A stretch of 64,000 nt of DNA, from NCBI GenBank assembly GCA_963210315.1, contig OY723314.1:1612001-1676000 (forward strand). Reading direction: 5' to 3'. A program made the position numbers and the translations under genes. The notes under the pieces are model-generated. The model searched no databases. It was not told the DNA's origin and saw only the letters and a list, made by a program, of their open reading frames with translations. This document shows positions 54,329 through 64,000 of this stretch, in pieces; the stretch's first letter is position 1; each line of letters opens with the position of its first letter. This stretch comes from Rhynchopus euleeides. Its lineage: Eukaryota > Euglenozoa > Diplonemea > Diplonemida > Diplonemidae.

Positions 54329-55449
54329 CGTGAAGGGGGGTGAGCCGTTTTGGTTCCTTCCACTTCCATTTCACCACCCCCACCCCCCCACCCCCACTGC
54401 TCGTGTTGTTGTTCGCTGACGGTTGGTGGGGCGTGTTTGTGTCTCACAGCGCATCGGCATTGCCGTTTCCCCCTTCCCCCCCCCCCCCCGTACCCCTCCC
54501 CATATATCACGCTCTCCCATGCATTGCGGTGCCTTATTAGATACTACATCTCTTGCGTTCGTCGTTAGCGCAGATCGGGGGCGGGGCGTGGTGGTGGCGG
54601 CGTTCATCCGGTGGTTGGGTTGCGTGGGGGCTGTTGGGTTGGGTGTGATTTTCGTGTCGCGTGTTAGACTCCTGAGGGTCTTCGCAAATCGCCAGAGGTT
54701 TGGCGGGTTTTCACCTATCAATAGGAGGAGGTAATGCACTCAAACGCACTGTGGAGCCTATTATTTTGGCGGATGCGCTCAAAAAACGCGATTGAACCCC
54801 TTTTTCTGTGTGGATCGGTGGGTCGGGGGTGGGGTCTGCTGGGATGTACGTGTGTGTGTGCGGTGTGAAGCCGCAAAACCGGTAGAGTAGCATATGGGTA
54901 CGCGTACTGCAGCCGCTTTTGGTCCGCCGAGGCGTCTGCCGAAGAACATGGCAGAAATCTCAAACAATGCATCGCGGCGAGGGGGTCTTGGCAAGGGTGC
55001 TTTCTCGCTCGGAAAAAGATGTCGAAGTGAAGGAAGGGAATCTGCACCTTGCCAAGCTGCACCTGATGACACAGGGTGTCCTGAGCTGCGGCACAGGTTT
55101 GGGCACAAGAGAGAGGCACCAGCGAAGCACCCCCTCCAAACAAGATCGGGGAAGTAGTGTGTGGAATCGTCTACGCAGCAGCCCACAAGAGAAGAAGAAA
55201 GCAGGCAGAGTTGCCACTGTCGGAGCGCAGAGCGAGAGGGAGTAGTTGTCGGTGTCATTTGATACGCAATGCGTGGTGGAAATGCCCACTTCTCGGATGC
55301 AGATGCCATAGAGTGTCTCGCATTCATCACAGCATTGGTTTTGCATTCTGCAGGGGTTGTGTTTGTTACGCGGGCTTGACACAGACAGCATCCCATTATG
55401 TCATTACGACACCACCGCCCCCTGCAGCCCGCCTCACACACGCTCAACA
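54329..55449. other. Intergenic region between JmjC and VDAC copy 1
   Basis: Starts with C/T-rich sequence (54365-54500), the likely JmjC 3' UTR. Short frames at 54894-55245 are unrecognised and overlap each other on both strands. Just before the VDAC ATG, caccgccccctgcagcccgc is shared with VDAC copy 2 and ends a possible acceptor (ccctgcag). Confidence 0.5.
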
Positions 55450-56730
55450 ATGCCTGTCAAGTACGGTGACATCGGGAAGAAGAGCAACGATGTGTTCGAG
55501 GACAAGTTCTGGGCGGGTGGCCTGAAGATCCAGGTATGTGGGATTCAGTGATACCATTCAGGCAGCTCTGTGCGGGGCAGGCTCAGCTCTGTGGTTCTTG
55601 CGATTCTCTCAGAGCGCACTTGTGGGGGGTTTGGGACGATCTTTCGTTGTGCGAGAGCAAGTGTTCCTGTGCCCACCTGCACACACCCACACCCACCATA
55701 CACAGGACAAGGCTGAGGGCGGTGACGACGTGCTGTCTGTCCTGCCCCGCTACAACAAGGGTGTTGGCCTGAAGTTCGTGTACAAGTGGGCCATCGCTGC
55801 CCTCCCCGGTGCCAAGTATGTTTCGCTTCTTTGCGTCTTCTGTTTCTGCTTCGTTGCGCTTGCACACAGCGGGTCTGTTGGTGGAAGCGACTGCCCCTGT
55901 GGGGTGTGTGTCTGCACTAATATAAAAAGATTCACGTGTGTGTGTCTTTGCAAGTGGTCATAGAAGTGACAAGCACCTCGTGTCAACAACAACAACAGCC
56001 CTATCGCCCTACTTGTCGTCTTTCTTCTCAAGGAACACCACCACCCACACCACACAGGGCGGAGGCGACTGCCGAGGTGACGCAGAAGGCCGGCGTGGAG
56101 ACGGAGCTCCAGCTGTCGAAGGGCGCCCTGAGCGCGACGGTGAAGAACGACTCGGCTGACACGTCTGTGGAGCTGGCCGTGAAGGAGACGATCGCCGGGC
56201 TGAAGTCTGGCGTCAGCGTGAAGGCGGACGGGTTCAGCAAGGTGCCGGCATACGAGTTCTCTGGCAACACGGCCTACGAGCTGGCCCTCGACGCGCTGAC
56301 GGTGCAGGCCGGCGCGAAGGTGAAGGTGAAGGGCGCCGTGAAGCCCGAGGCACGCGCTGCGCTGCTGACGTCCTTCGGTGAGTTCTTCCTGAAGTGGGAC
56401 GGGTCGAAGCCCGACGGTACTTTCCAGACGGCTGTGCTGATCCCGGGCCCCCGCCTGCTCGGCTACCAGCTGTCCTTCGCCAACACGTCGCTGCTGAAGA
56501 ACGACGTGTCGCTCAGCAACACGACTGTTGCCGTGCAGGCCCGCCAGAGCAAGAGCCTGATGTACTGCGTCAAGCTGGACAAGGCCCACACCCCGAAGCC
56601 TGAGCCGGCTGTGTCTGTCGTGATGTCGCACAACCCCATCGCTGACTCGAAGGAGGCCGTCAACATCACGGCGACGTGGAACTTCGGCTCCAAGGGCCCC
56701 ATCCTGGGCCTGACCGCCACCCGCGCGTGA
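55450..56730 (+). CDS. Mitochondrial porin (VDAC), copy 1
   Basis: Three exons: 55450-55533, 55706-55815 and 56058-56730, joined by GT-AG introns (phases 0 and 2), giving 288 residues, the usual porin length. The N-terminal MPVKYGDIGKKSNDVF matches the VDAC amphipathic helix (TYADLGKSARDVF in human), followed by GLKIQ. The rest alternates in short amphipathic strands expected of a 19-strand beta-barrel. PRLLGYQLSFANTS aligns with human LAGYQMNFET, and the C-terminus ends in strand-like GPILGLTATRA. The protein forms the main metabolite pore of the outer mitochondrial membrane. Copy 2 follows in tandem. Confidence 0.87.
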
Positions 56731-57347
56731 GCCACGCCACGCTGACGGCTGCCCCGCAGCCCCAGCAAGCAAAACAAAGCAAACGTAGCAGCACCTGCGC
56801 TGCCCCAACGCGGTAGCGGCAGGGCCCTGATCCTGCTGCCGTTGCTGTTGGTGTTGCTTCTTTTCGGGAATATCTCGGGACATCTTTTCTACGGGTTCAC
56901 TTTTTGTTACCTTTTTTTTCGTTTTCTGTTTGAAGGGGGCACACCCGGCAGGGCGGCACCGCATGGCCAGCGCCTCTGCTGGTCATGCGGTTGTGTGTTT
57001 TTGCACGCGGGTCTCCCTGTTGGCGGGTTGTCACCTGGTGATATTGGTGTTGCGTTTCTTGTATAGTTGCGGGTGTCGACCTGCCGCGTCGCGCGGTGGC
57101 GCCTCGAGTGAGCATGCAAGACGGCAGGGCAGGGCAGCAGGCTATCCTAGTCCAGTGCTACAGGGCACGGAGTGGTTGCAGCCACAGCAGGTGACAGGTG
57201 TTATGCTGCGGACTGCAGACACGGGAAGGCGGTGTGGCTGCATTGCAGTTTCGGTTTTCTTGCATTGCTTTGCGTTACACACATTGCACGTCGTTTCTTC
57301 GGTGCAACACCACCGCCCCCTGCAGCCCGCCTCACACACGCTCAACA

Positions 57348-60268
57348 ATGCCTGTCAAGTACGGTGACATCGGGAAGAAGAGCAACGATGTGTTCGAGGA
57401 CAAGTTCTGGGCGGGTGGCCTGAAGATCCAGGTATGCTGCGGCCCTTGCTTGGCGCCGCATCGGCTGTCGCTTCTCGGATACGCTCGCCACCATATAGCG
57501 CCTTCCCCAGTGGCAGGCAAATACTGAGGATGGTGGTGGCCACACCGACCCAAGGCAGTGGTGTACCTTTCACCATGGAGCACCCACAGTACCGTCCCCT
57601 GCAGAATAAATGTTAAAAATAAATTCATAATTCGAAATGTGGACTCAGAATCCCGGTTTTTAACATTTCTGCTGTAACATTTACAGGGGGGGGGCGAATA
57701 GAATTACTAAGTAATACTATTCAAAATGGCATGTTTGAAAAATTCCCAAATTTTGGGTTGGGCGCATTCCCCAGTAAGTGGTATTCCACTCCACCGAAAT
57801 TGAAACAAAAGTTGATCGTGAACTGCGCTGGTTCTGGCCAGTTCACGATCAACTTTTTTTCCGATTTTGGTGGAGTGGAATACCACGTACTGGGGAATGC
57901 GCCCAACCCAAAATTTGGGAATTTTTCAAACATGCCATTTTGAATAGTATTACTTAGTAATTCTATTCGCCCCCCCCCCCCCTGTAAAAGAAATGTTAAA
58001 AATAAATCGCGAGAAGTGGCCGGGATAGGGGGCCAGGTCGTCCGTGCGGGCACATAACATGCATACTTTGCCGCATACACGTGCTGTGCAGTTCATGTGG
58101 CTGCGTATCAGGCGTTACCAGTACGACCTTGGGTTCCAGAGCCAGCTCCTAGTATCCAGGTGCTCCTGGGTGAGGTGGCGCCAAAGCAGGGGCGTTGCAG
58201 TTCCTTGCATTCCAAGCTCATGTGTCACACAGCTAACCCCTTCCTGGTTAGAACTTGGGCTAGAGAGTGGCGCATTGAGGGGTGGGTCCCATGATCTTCT
58301 CCCAAAGCCAACAGGCAGGCTTAACATTTCCAGAAAATGTTACTGGGGGGGGGCAAATAATCGTGCACTCCACTATTAATTGGCGAACGGGCGGGTATAA
58401 TTGAGGGGCCCAAAAAAAGGCAAAAAGTTGACGGGGGGGAATAATCGTGGGGTGCACGATTATTCACTTTTGCAAGTTTTCTGGTCAGTTCTGGGGACAA
58501 ACATCGCAAAAACCTCGTCCGTTTGCATATTTGGAATCTGTGCGGATCGTGGTGGGGTCATTTTGGCCATGGGGTGTCTGTCTTCACCCCTTACTGGCAG
58601 TGACCGTCTGGGCTCATTTTCGTGTTGAAACTGGGGGCTCAAGGCCGGACATGTGGACGAATATGAGCCAAAATGGTGACGACCAGTCACGGGTGAAGAC
58701 AGACACCCCATGGTCGAAATGACCCCACCACGATCCGCACGGGCTCCCAACATTCAAAAGAACGAGTTTTTTGAAAATTCTGCGGGAAAAATTGCTCATT
58801 TTTCTTCCAGAACTGACCGAAAATAGCCAAAAGTGAATAATCGTGCACCCCACGATTATTCAGCGGAAAAAACTTTATAAATGCCTGTTTCAAAAAGGCA
58901 CGATTATTTGACTATGCACGATTATTCGACTATGCACGATTAATTGCCCCCCCCAGTAAAAAGAAAATGTTACAATTAAATAAATCGGGCATTTTCCCAG
59001 AAAGGCGGTTTATAACAAATAACATTTATTCTGCAGGGGACGGTAGCAAACGTAACCGAGAAGCGAAAATCGACGCGGCCCTGGTTTGCTATGTCCAGGG
59101 TCTCGGCAAAGGTTGCCTTTAAGTGTCTTGGCATCAGCACCTTGTCGCTGCAGTGGACTGCACGCTAGAACAGGTGTTTCTGTGTCTCCTGTGCCCACCT
59201 GCACACACCCACCATGCACAGGACAAGGCGGAGGGCGGTGACGACGTGCTGTCTGTCCTGCCCCGCTACAACAAGGGTGTTGGCCTGAAGTTCGTGTACA
59301 AGTGGGCCATCGCTGCCCTCCCCGGTGCCAAGTATGTTTCGCTTCTTTGCGTCTTCTGTTTCTGCTCCGTTGCGCTTGCACACAGCGGGCCTGTTGGTGG
59401 AACCCTGTGGGAGACACCCGGATTTCCATGATACTGCCTTCTCGAAACCCAGTGTGCAAATGCTTACCCCCTCCTTGATGGGATCTCAGAAAGCACCATG
59501 TCTGTTCCGCCCGCCTCGCAGTCGGAAGGCTGTTACTTCTGTTGCTACTGCATTTACACTGCCAGGGTAGCGGTACCATCACCCACACCACACAGGGCGG
59601 AGGCGACTGCCGAGGTGACGCAGAAGGCCGGCGTGGAGACGGAGCTCCAGCTGTCGAAGGGCGCCCTGAGCGCGACGGTGAAGAACGACTCGGCTGACAC
59701 GTCTGTGGAGCTGGCCGTGAAGGAGACGATCGCCGGGCTGAAGTCTGGCGTCAGCGTGAAGGCGGACGGGTTCAGCAAGGTGCCGGCATACGAGTTCTCT
59801 GGCAACACGGCCTACGAGCTGGCCCTCGACGCGCTGACGGTGCAGGCCGGCGCGAAGGTGAAGGTGAAGGGCGCCGTGAAGCCCGAGGCACGCGCTGCGC
59901 TGCTGACGTCCTTCGGTGAGTTCTTCCTGAAGTGGGACGGGTCGAAGCCCGACGGTACTTTCCAGACGGCTGTGCTGATCCCGGGCCCCCGCCTGCTCGG
60001 CTACCAGCTGTCCTTCGCCAACACGTCGCTGCTGAAGAACGACGTGTCGCTCAGCAACACGACTGTTGCCGTGCAGGCCCGCCAGAGCAAGAGCCTGATG
60101 TACTGCGTCAAGCTGGACAAGGCCCACACCCCGAAGCCTGAGCCGGCTGTGTCTGTCGTGATGTCGCACAACCCCATCGCTGACTCGAAGGAGGCCGTCA
60201 ACATCACGGCGACGTGGAACTTCGGCTCCAAGGGCCCCATCCTGGGCCTGACCGCCACCCGCGCGTGA
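57348..60268 (+). CDS. Mitochondrial porin (VDAC), copy 2
   Basis: Exons 57348-57431, 59222-59331 and 59596-60268 give the same 288-residue protein as copy 1. In exons I see only one base difference (GCT to GCG in the fourth codon of exon 2, silent). Intron 1 is 1790 bp against 172 bp in copy 1 because of nested transposons. The first ~70 bp of intron 2 are conserved and the rest differ. The 3' UTR is shared for about 60 bp (gctgacggctgccccgcagc) and then diverges. Identical exons beside divergent introns suggest recent duplication or ongoing gene conversion. Confidence 0.87.
57680..57988. mobile_element. MITE B, near-perfect 309-bp palindrome
   Basis: Arms of about 146 bp run from tttacaggggggggg inwards to gttgatcgtgaactg (57811-57825). 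A 13-base loop follows, and the inverse begins at cagttcacgatcaac (57839-57853). Mismatches are few (near 57801-57810). A run of G/C forms each terminus. Flanking aaatgttaaaaataaat occurs on both sides (57609 and 57991). There is no coding region. Confidence 0.88.
58340..58959 (-). mobile_element. Foldback MITE A, copy 2
   Basis: The reverse-orientation relative of 49113-49714, with ends ttactgggggggggcaaata and the inverse ccccccccagtaa. The internal foldback arms are conserved. It has an extra duplicated tatgcacgattatt near its right end. Homology to copy 1 runs the whole length with small differences, indicating recent movement. Confidence 0.87.
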
Positions 60269-62154
60269 GCCACACCACGCTGACGGCTGCCCCGCAGCCC
60301 CAGCAAGCAAAACAAAACAAACTTACAGCCTGCGGCTGCCACACGTGGCGCCATGACGCAGCCTGCGCTTGATAGCCCTCCTCCTCCTTCTCCTCCTCCT
60401 TCCAAGCACACCACCCTCACATCTGAACGGATACCCAAACACGCAGCATGACAAGCAGCGATGATGTTGCCTCTGGGGCAGCAACATGCTGTCTTCCTTG
60501 CCGCTGTTCTTATTCCGCCTCCTCTCTCTCTCTCTCAAGCGCTTTGACAGCCAAGCCTCTGGCGTGCTGCTTCTTCCTCTGAACCTCCAGCCAACGCAAA
60601 GTGTGAGTCAAAGCAATCGGCACGTGTGTTCCACTTCCTTCTCCTCTCTCTCTCTCTCTCTCTATCACCTCTCCTCCTGCAGGCCATCCCTGCCTGAAGC
60701 CTCTCGTGCCGTTGTCGTATAGACCCCCCTGTTCTGTTCCTGCTGGCCCTGTGTGATATCGCCATCTCAGTGCCTCCTTGCCTGCTTGCTCTCTGAGAGT
60801 GACTCGTAGTTCGTGTATTTCGCCTATGGTGAGGCTACCCGTGGAAGCGTCCAATTTAGCAGTGTTTAGGACCAATGCAACTCTCTCAGTACAGAGGCCA
60901 AAGAGTATCTTGTAGTATTTCGCCTATGGTGAGGCTGCCCTTTTCATTTTGGCGCCGCCTTTGGGTGGGGCTGGGGGTCTTGGCGATGTGTGCCGTTTTT
61001 TTCGTTTATAATCGTCGCCCTGTCCACCACCCGCCCTTTGGGGAGAAGAAATGATGAATGGTCCCTGCAGACAGCCGGGGGGGTGGGGTGGGGGAGTTTG
61101 TAGGAAGGTTCAAAGGGGAGTGGGGAGTATAAAACGTGCAGTGGTACGGCCTGCAAGAAGAGCTTTATGCGTGGTGTGTGTGTGTGTGTGTGGTTACAAA
61201 GTTTTAAGGCGGTGTCGCCCTGCACGGGCAGTAGCACCTCCCCTTCAGTATCGCACTCCCGAAGGATTCCCCAACACGACGTGACACCGGTTTCGACGCG
61301 TACTCTTCGTACCCCTCCCCCCGGCCGCGTCTCTTCAGCGAAGAACCGGGGATAATCGGACCAGGGCTAGCTAAACCCTGGTGGTGTCACGGGTGGGGTT
61401 GGAGAGGGAGAAAAGGAAGAAATGAAGTTGCTAAAAAGTCAAACACTGACACGTGAAATCAATAAAAAAGCGGTATATATCGCCCCCTTGCTGCGACAAA
61501 GACACTAAATAGTCAGGCCGCTCCAAGAGTCTTGAGGGCTTGTGTGTGTGTGTGTGTGGATCCCATCAAGAGCTTCTGGTGCTTCTGCGGCGCTACTCCT
61601 ACTAAAGGATTCACAAGCCATGTGTGTGATTGTGTGTGATGTGTGCTGTGTAGAACCGCATCCAGAGAGACATGCAGTTGTGTGTGCTCTGGTTGCGTTC
61701 TCCACTGCTTCAGGAAGAAAACTACCCCCCCCCCCCCCCACACTGCTGCGTATGGTGTGGTGTGTGGGTGTTGCAGCCTCAGGCACATCCACCTCGCACC
61801 CACACCCTCCGCCGCAGTCGAGCTGCCCTTTTACGGCGGGCTATTCAGAACCCCCCTGCAGCCCTCTCAGAAAGACAATTGCGCGCTTCGCAACAAAATA
61901 ACCGGTTGGGTTGCAAACGGTTTTCCCGGTGCGCCCCCGGCAAAGGACCTCCCCCCCTTCCCTCCGCCCCCCTGTATGGCGCAACTAGTACGGCAAAGTA
62001 CCAAGGTACGTGGTCACATCCATAGGGCAAACAAAGTTTATTGGCACGATGCGTCTTTCAGCAGAATTGGGATTCACGTGCCTCAACACACCCACAACAA
62101 CACCAACACACCACACAGGCACAAGGCTGCACACAGCTCCCGACCCGCAGCACG
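60269..62154. other. Intergenic region between VDAC copy 2 and the hydrolase
   Basis: Contains (tg)n tracts near 61175 and 61542, a poly-C/A stretch near 61726, and two copies of gtatttcgcctatggtgagg at 60815 and 60915, exactly 100 bp apart. Short frames have no recognisable product. Just before the hydrolase ATG, accaacacaccacacag (about 62103-62119) and cccgacccgcag look like splice acceptors. Confidence 0.5.
60815..60940 (+). repeat. 26-bp direct repeat spaced 100 bp
   Basis: 60815-60840 and 60915-60940 share gtatttcgcctatggtgagg followed by ct and an a/g change. Between them is unrelated sequence. The function is unknown; it could be a regulatory pair or a remnant of an element. Confidence 0.7.
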
Positions 62155-63102
62155 ATGGCGCGTGTGACGGAGGAGATGCGGCTGGTGTCGGGCGGGTTCC
62201 GCATGGCCTACAAGCACTGGCGGCCTGCTGGCGGTGCGGCAGCGACGCAGCGGATGCTGTGCTACCCCGGGTGGCTGGACAACGCAGGGTCGTTCGACAA
62301 CATCGCACCGCTGCTGGTGCAGCAGGGGTGGGAGCTGGTGTGCCCCGACCCCCCCGGGTGCGGCTACTCCCAGCACCACCCCCCTTACGGCACCTACAAT
62401 GACTTCGAGGAGGTGCCGCTGGCGCTGGGCCTCGTCGAAGAGCTCGGGTGGACCACAGGGCCGCAGTTCACGGCGTGTGGCCACTCCCGTGGCGCTGCTG
62501 TGATGATCATGTTCACCGCCAGCTTCCCAGAGTACGTCAAGTCTCTCATTATCCTTGACAACAGCCTCCTGGCACCCCCGTCCAGCCTCTTCGACAAAGG
62601 GGCTATTGCGAACCTGCAGGGTGCTGTCGTGTTCGACAAGAAGAACACGAAGCGCGCCGACCGTGTCTTCAACACCTTCGACGAGGCGGTTGCGCTGAGC
62701 GCAGAGAACAGGATGTTCAGGAAAAGCTACGACACGTCGGCTAACATCACACGCCGCCACGTGAAGCAGCAGGGCGACGGGAAGTGGGTCTACACACATG
62801 ACACGCGGCAGTATGGGCAGCGCCAGAAGTTCTTCCCCTCCCCTGACATGCTGGAGCAGTTCACCAGCCACCTGCAGTGCCCCGTGCTGCAGGTGCTTGC
62901 GGAAGAGGGCATGCCCTGGCCAAAGGTGCACCTGCAGCTGGCAGAGAAGCGGCGTTCCGTCATTAGCAACTTAGTGGAGGTGACGGTTGCTGGCGGGCAC
63001 CATGTCCACAGCGACAACGCGTCTGGCACGTTTGCAGCGATGAAGGAGTTCCTCAAGCAGAGCGCTGCAATGGACACGCAGTGCCGCAAGGCAAAGCTTT
63101 AG
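62155..63102 (+). CDS. Alpha/beta hydrolase (serine hydrolase-like)
   Basis: 315 residues starting MARVTEEMRL; the upstream in-frame ATG at 62041 lies in a likely UTR or intron. The fold is clear: LCYPGWLDNAGSFDNIAPLL (the strand-turn with the oxyanion-hole region), CPDPPGCGYS, and the nucleophile elbow GHSRGA with the catalytic Ser about 115 residues in. A lid region follows, then VLQVLAEEGMPW (probable acid-bearing strand, with a Glu available) and GGHHVHSDN carrying the catalytic His near the C-terminus. It resembles the SERHL-type serine hydrolases. No signal peptide is seen, so a cytosolic or peroxisomal role is possible. The C-terminal AKL resembles a PTS1 tripeptide, although a match to AKL alone is weak. 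Confidence 0.87.
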   Translation: MARVTEEMRLVSGGFRMAYKHWRPAGGAAATQRMLCYPGWLDNAGSFDNIAPLLVQQGWELVCPDPPGCGYSQHHPPYGTYNDFEEVPLALGLVEELGWTTGPQFTACGHSRGAAVMIMFTASFPEYVKSLIILDNSLLAPPSSLFDKGAIANLQGAVVFDKKNTKRADRVFNTFDEAVALSAENRMFRKSYDTSANITRRHVKQQGDGKWVYTHDTRQYGQRQKFFPSPDMLEQFTSHLQCPVLQVLAEEGMPWPKVHLQLAEKRRSVISNLVEVTVAGGHHVHSDNASGTFAAMKEFLKQSAAMDTQCRKAKL

Positions 63103-64000
63103 AAGAGAGGCGATTCCAGCACAAAAGGGCACGGCAAAATTGCGACAGCCAAAAAGGATTGCCGGGTTTCTTTTGTTTTGTCTGTGTAACCTTCTGGTCA
63201 CCTGCACGTTGGGGCGCGGAGTGTAGGTGAACAAAACATCACTCCCTCCACTGCAACCTTTTTTCCGATCTGAACGCTTTCCGTGAGCACGGTGCGTCAC
63301 AAAACAAACCCCCCCTGCAGGAGGTCTCTTCTCTGTGGCACTGTGTCCTTCAAACCGTGCCGCTTTGCAACCAATGGGTTTGTCACTTTGTGATGCATGC
63401 ACAGGCACCCACACACACGTTACCTTTTTATTTTGGTGTAGGTCGCACCGAGCGACCTCTGGTGCTGCCTCCACTGCCTACATGCAGCTCTCACGTTTTA
63501 TCCATTTCTTATTTCCCGCTCCCCCGCCCGCCCCGACGTTACATCGGAGGCCCCACTCGGGTTCGAGTGCGACCTGCAAGCTAACGAGTGAAGGGAGATA
63601 CTCCTTTTGCTTCCTGCTACTTCGACTTCAGTACCCTCCCGTCCCCCACACCCTCTCTGTTCCAAAACCCACAGCACCAGCCGATAGCGGCGGCTGCTAT
63701 CCACCCCCGGTGGTGGGACTCTGGCATGTGTTTGGCTGACCTCACGACACCCCCCATACGCACCGACGGTGCTCAAACGAGTTTGTGGAGGGGAGGCGGA
63801 AGGGTGGGCAGGGCGGTATCCCTGAGGGCCAGGCGTGTTGCTTTCCGCACGCTTTGTGTGGGTCTCTTTCCCTGCCTGGGTGGAGCAGGCGATGTCTGAG
63901 GTGACCTGCGGGTGTCTGTCTTGTGTGTGTAGTGGAGGGGGGTAGCCGTCAGAGCTCTGTCTCGGTGCCACCGACACTACGACATAAGTCTAACGCGTGT
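63103..64000. other. 3' region of the hydrolase, with dispersed repeat copy 2
   Basis: 63156-63297 is the second copy of the 46427-46562 repeat (ggattgccgggtttcttttg). The rest has short frames only, none recognised, and runs to the window edge. Confidence 0.5.

Larger units (their letters stand above)
57590..59045. mobile_element. Tc1/mariner-like TIR element in VDAC copy 2 intron 1
   Basis: A perfect 26-bp inverted repeat at 57590-57615 (taccgtcccctgcagaataa onward) and 59020-59045. The outermost bases are TA on both sides, fitting a TA target duplication. No transposase frame remains. It is the outer shell of a nest: MITE B (57680-57988) and MITE A (58340-58959) lie inside it. Confidence 0.85.

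Noticed and set aside
54894-55245. Short overlapping frames before VDAC copy 1
   Set aside because: Frames on both strands overlap with no recognisable domain or conserved start; nothing separates them from chance in GC-rich DNA.

Overview
The window is nuclear DNA of a GC-rich, probably single-celled eukaryote. Genes carry spliceosomal GT-AG introns (both VDAC copies), there are no bacterial operons or Shine-Dalgarno contexts, and transposons and satellites dominate. The lineage is not resolved. The tyrosine-recombinase retroelement has a gene order (gag, recombinase, RT/RNase H) that I know from the VIPER/TATE elements of trypanosomatids, but spliced introns argue against a trypanosomatid itself.

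Layout: (1) 1-18676 is one uninterrupted minisatellite of 602 exact 31-bp units plus a partial unit, with higher-order periods of 1116 and 1209 bp. (2) 18.7-24.1 kb holds a DDE-transposase-like fragment and a complete-looking minus-strand retrotransposon (19503-23917) with split direct repeats, gag, tyrosine recombinase and RT/RNase H. (3) 24.4-48.5 kb is a tandem family of WD40 genes with a ubiquitin-like N-terminus: copy 1 intact, copy 2 broken, one fragment, copy 3 intact. Copy 2 is split by a 19,021-bp insertion (26758-45778) with degenerate terminal inverted repeats and a 7-bp target duplication. The insertion contains a 13,350-bp array of 1335 ten-base units, a 19-unit 51-bp array, a smaller 10-bp array, a GC hairpin with a C-rich 10-bp array, and a solo retroelement end. 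(4) 48.8-50.8 kb is intergenic, with another solo end, a 0.6-kb foldback MITE and two T-rich 10-bp arrays. (5) 50.8-63.1 kb is the genic part: a JmjC (ribosomal-oxygenase-like) protein with large low-complexity inserts including 35 consecutive histidines, two nearly identical mitochondrial porin (VDAC) genes in tandem, and an alpha/beta hydrolase. Intron 1 of the second VDAC gene holds three nested transposons.

The genes do not form a pathway. What links the window is repeat biology. One retroelement family left one full copy and three short solo copies (two subfamilies, five end structures in all). All the tandem arrays have periods close to whole numbers of DNA helical turns (10, 31, 51 bp). 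The three large arrays have changed by substitution with no net indels. The best candidates for something undescribed are the satellite-filled 19-kb insertion, the recoding layout of the retroelement, and the inverted repeats that covary between retroelement subfamilies.
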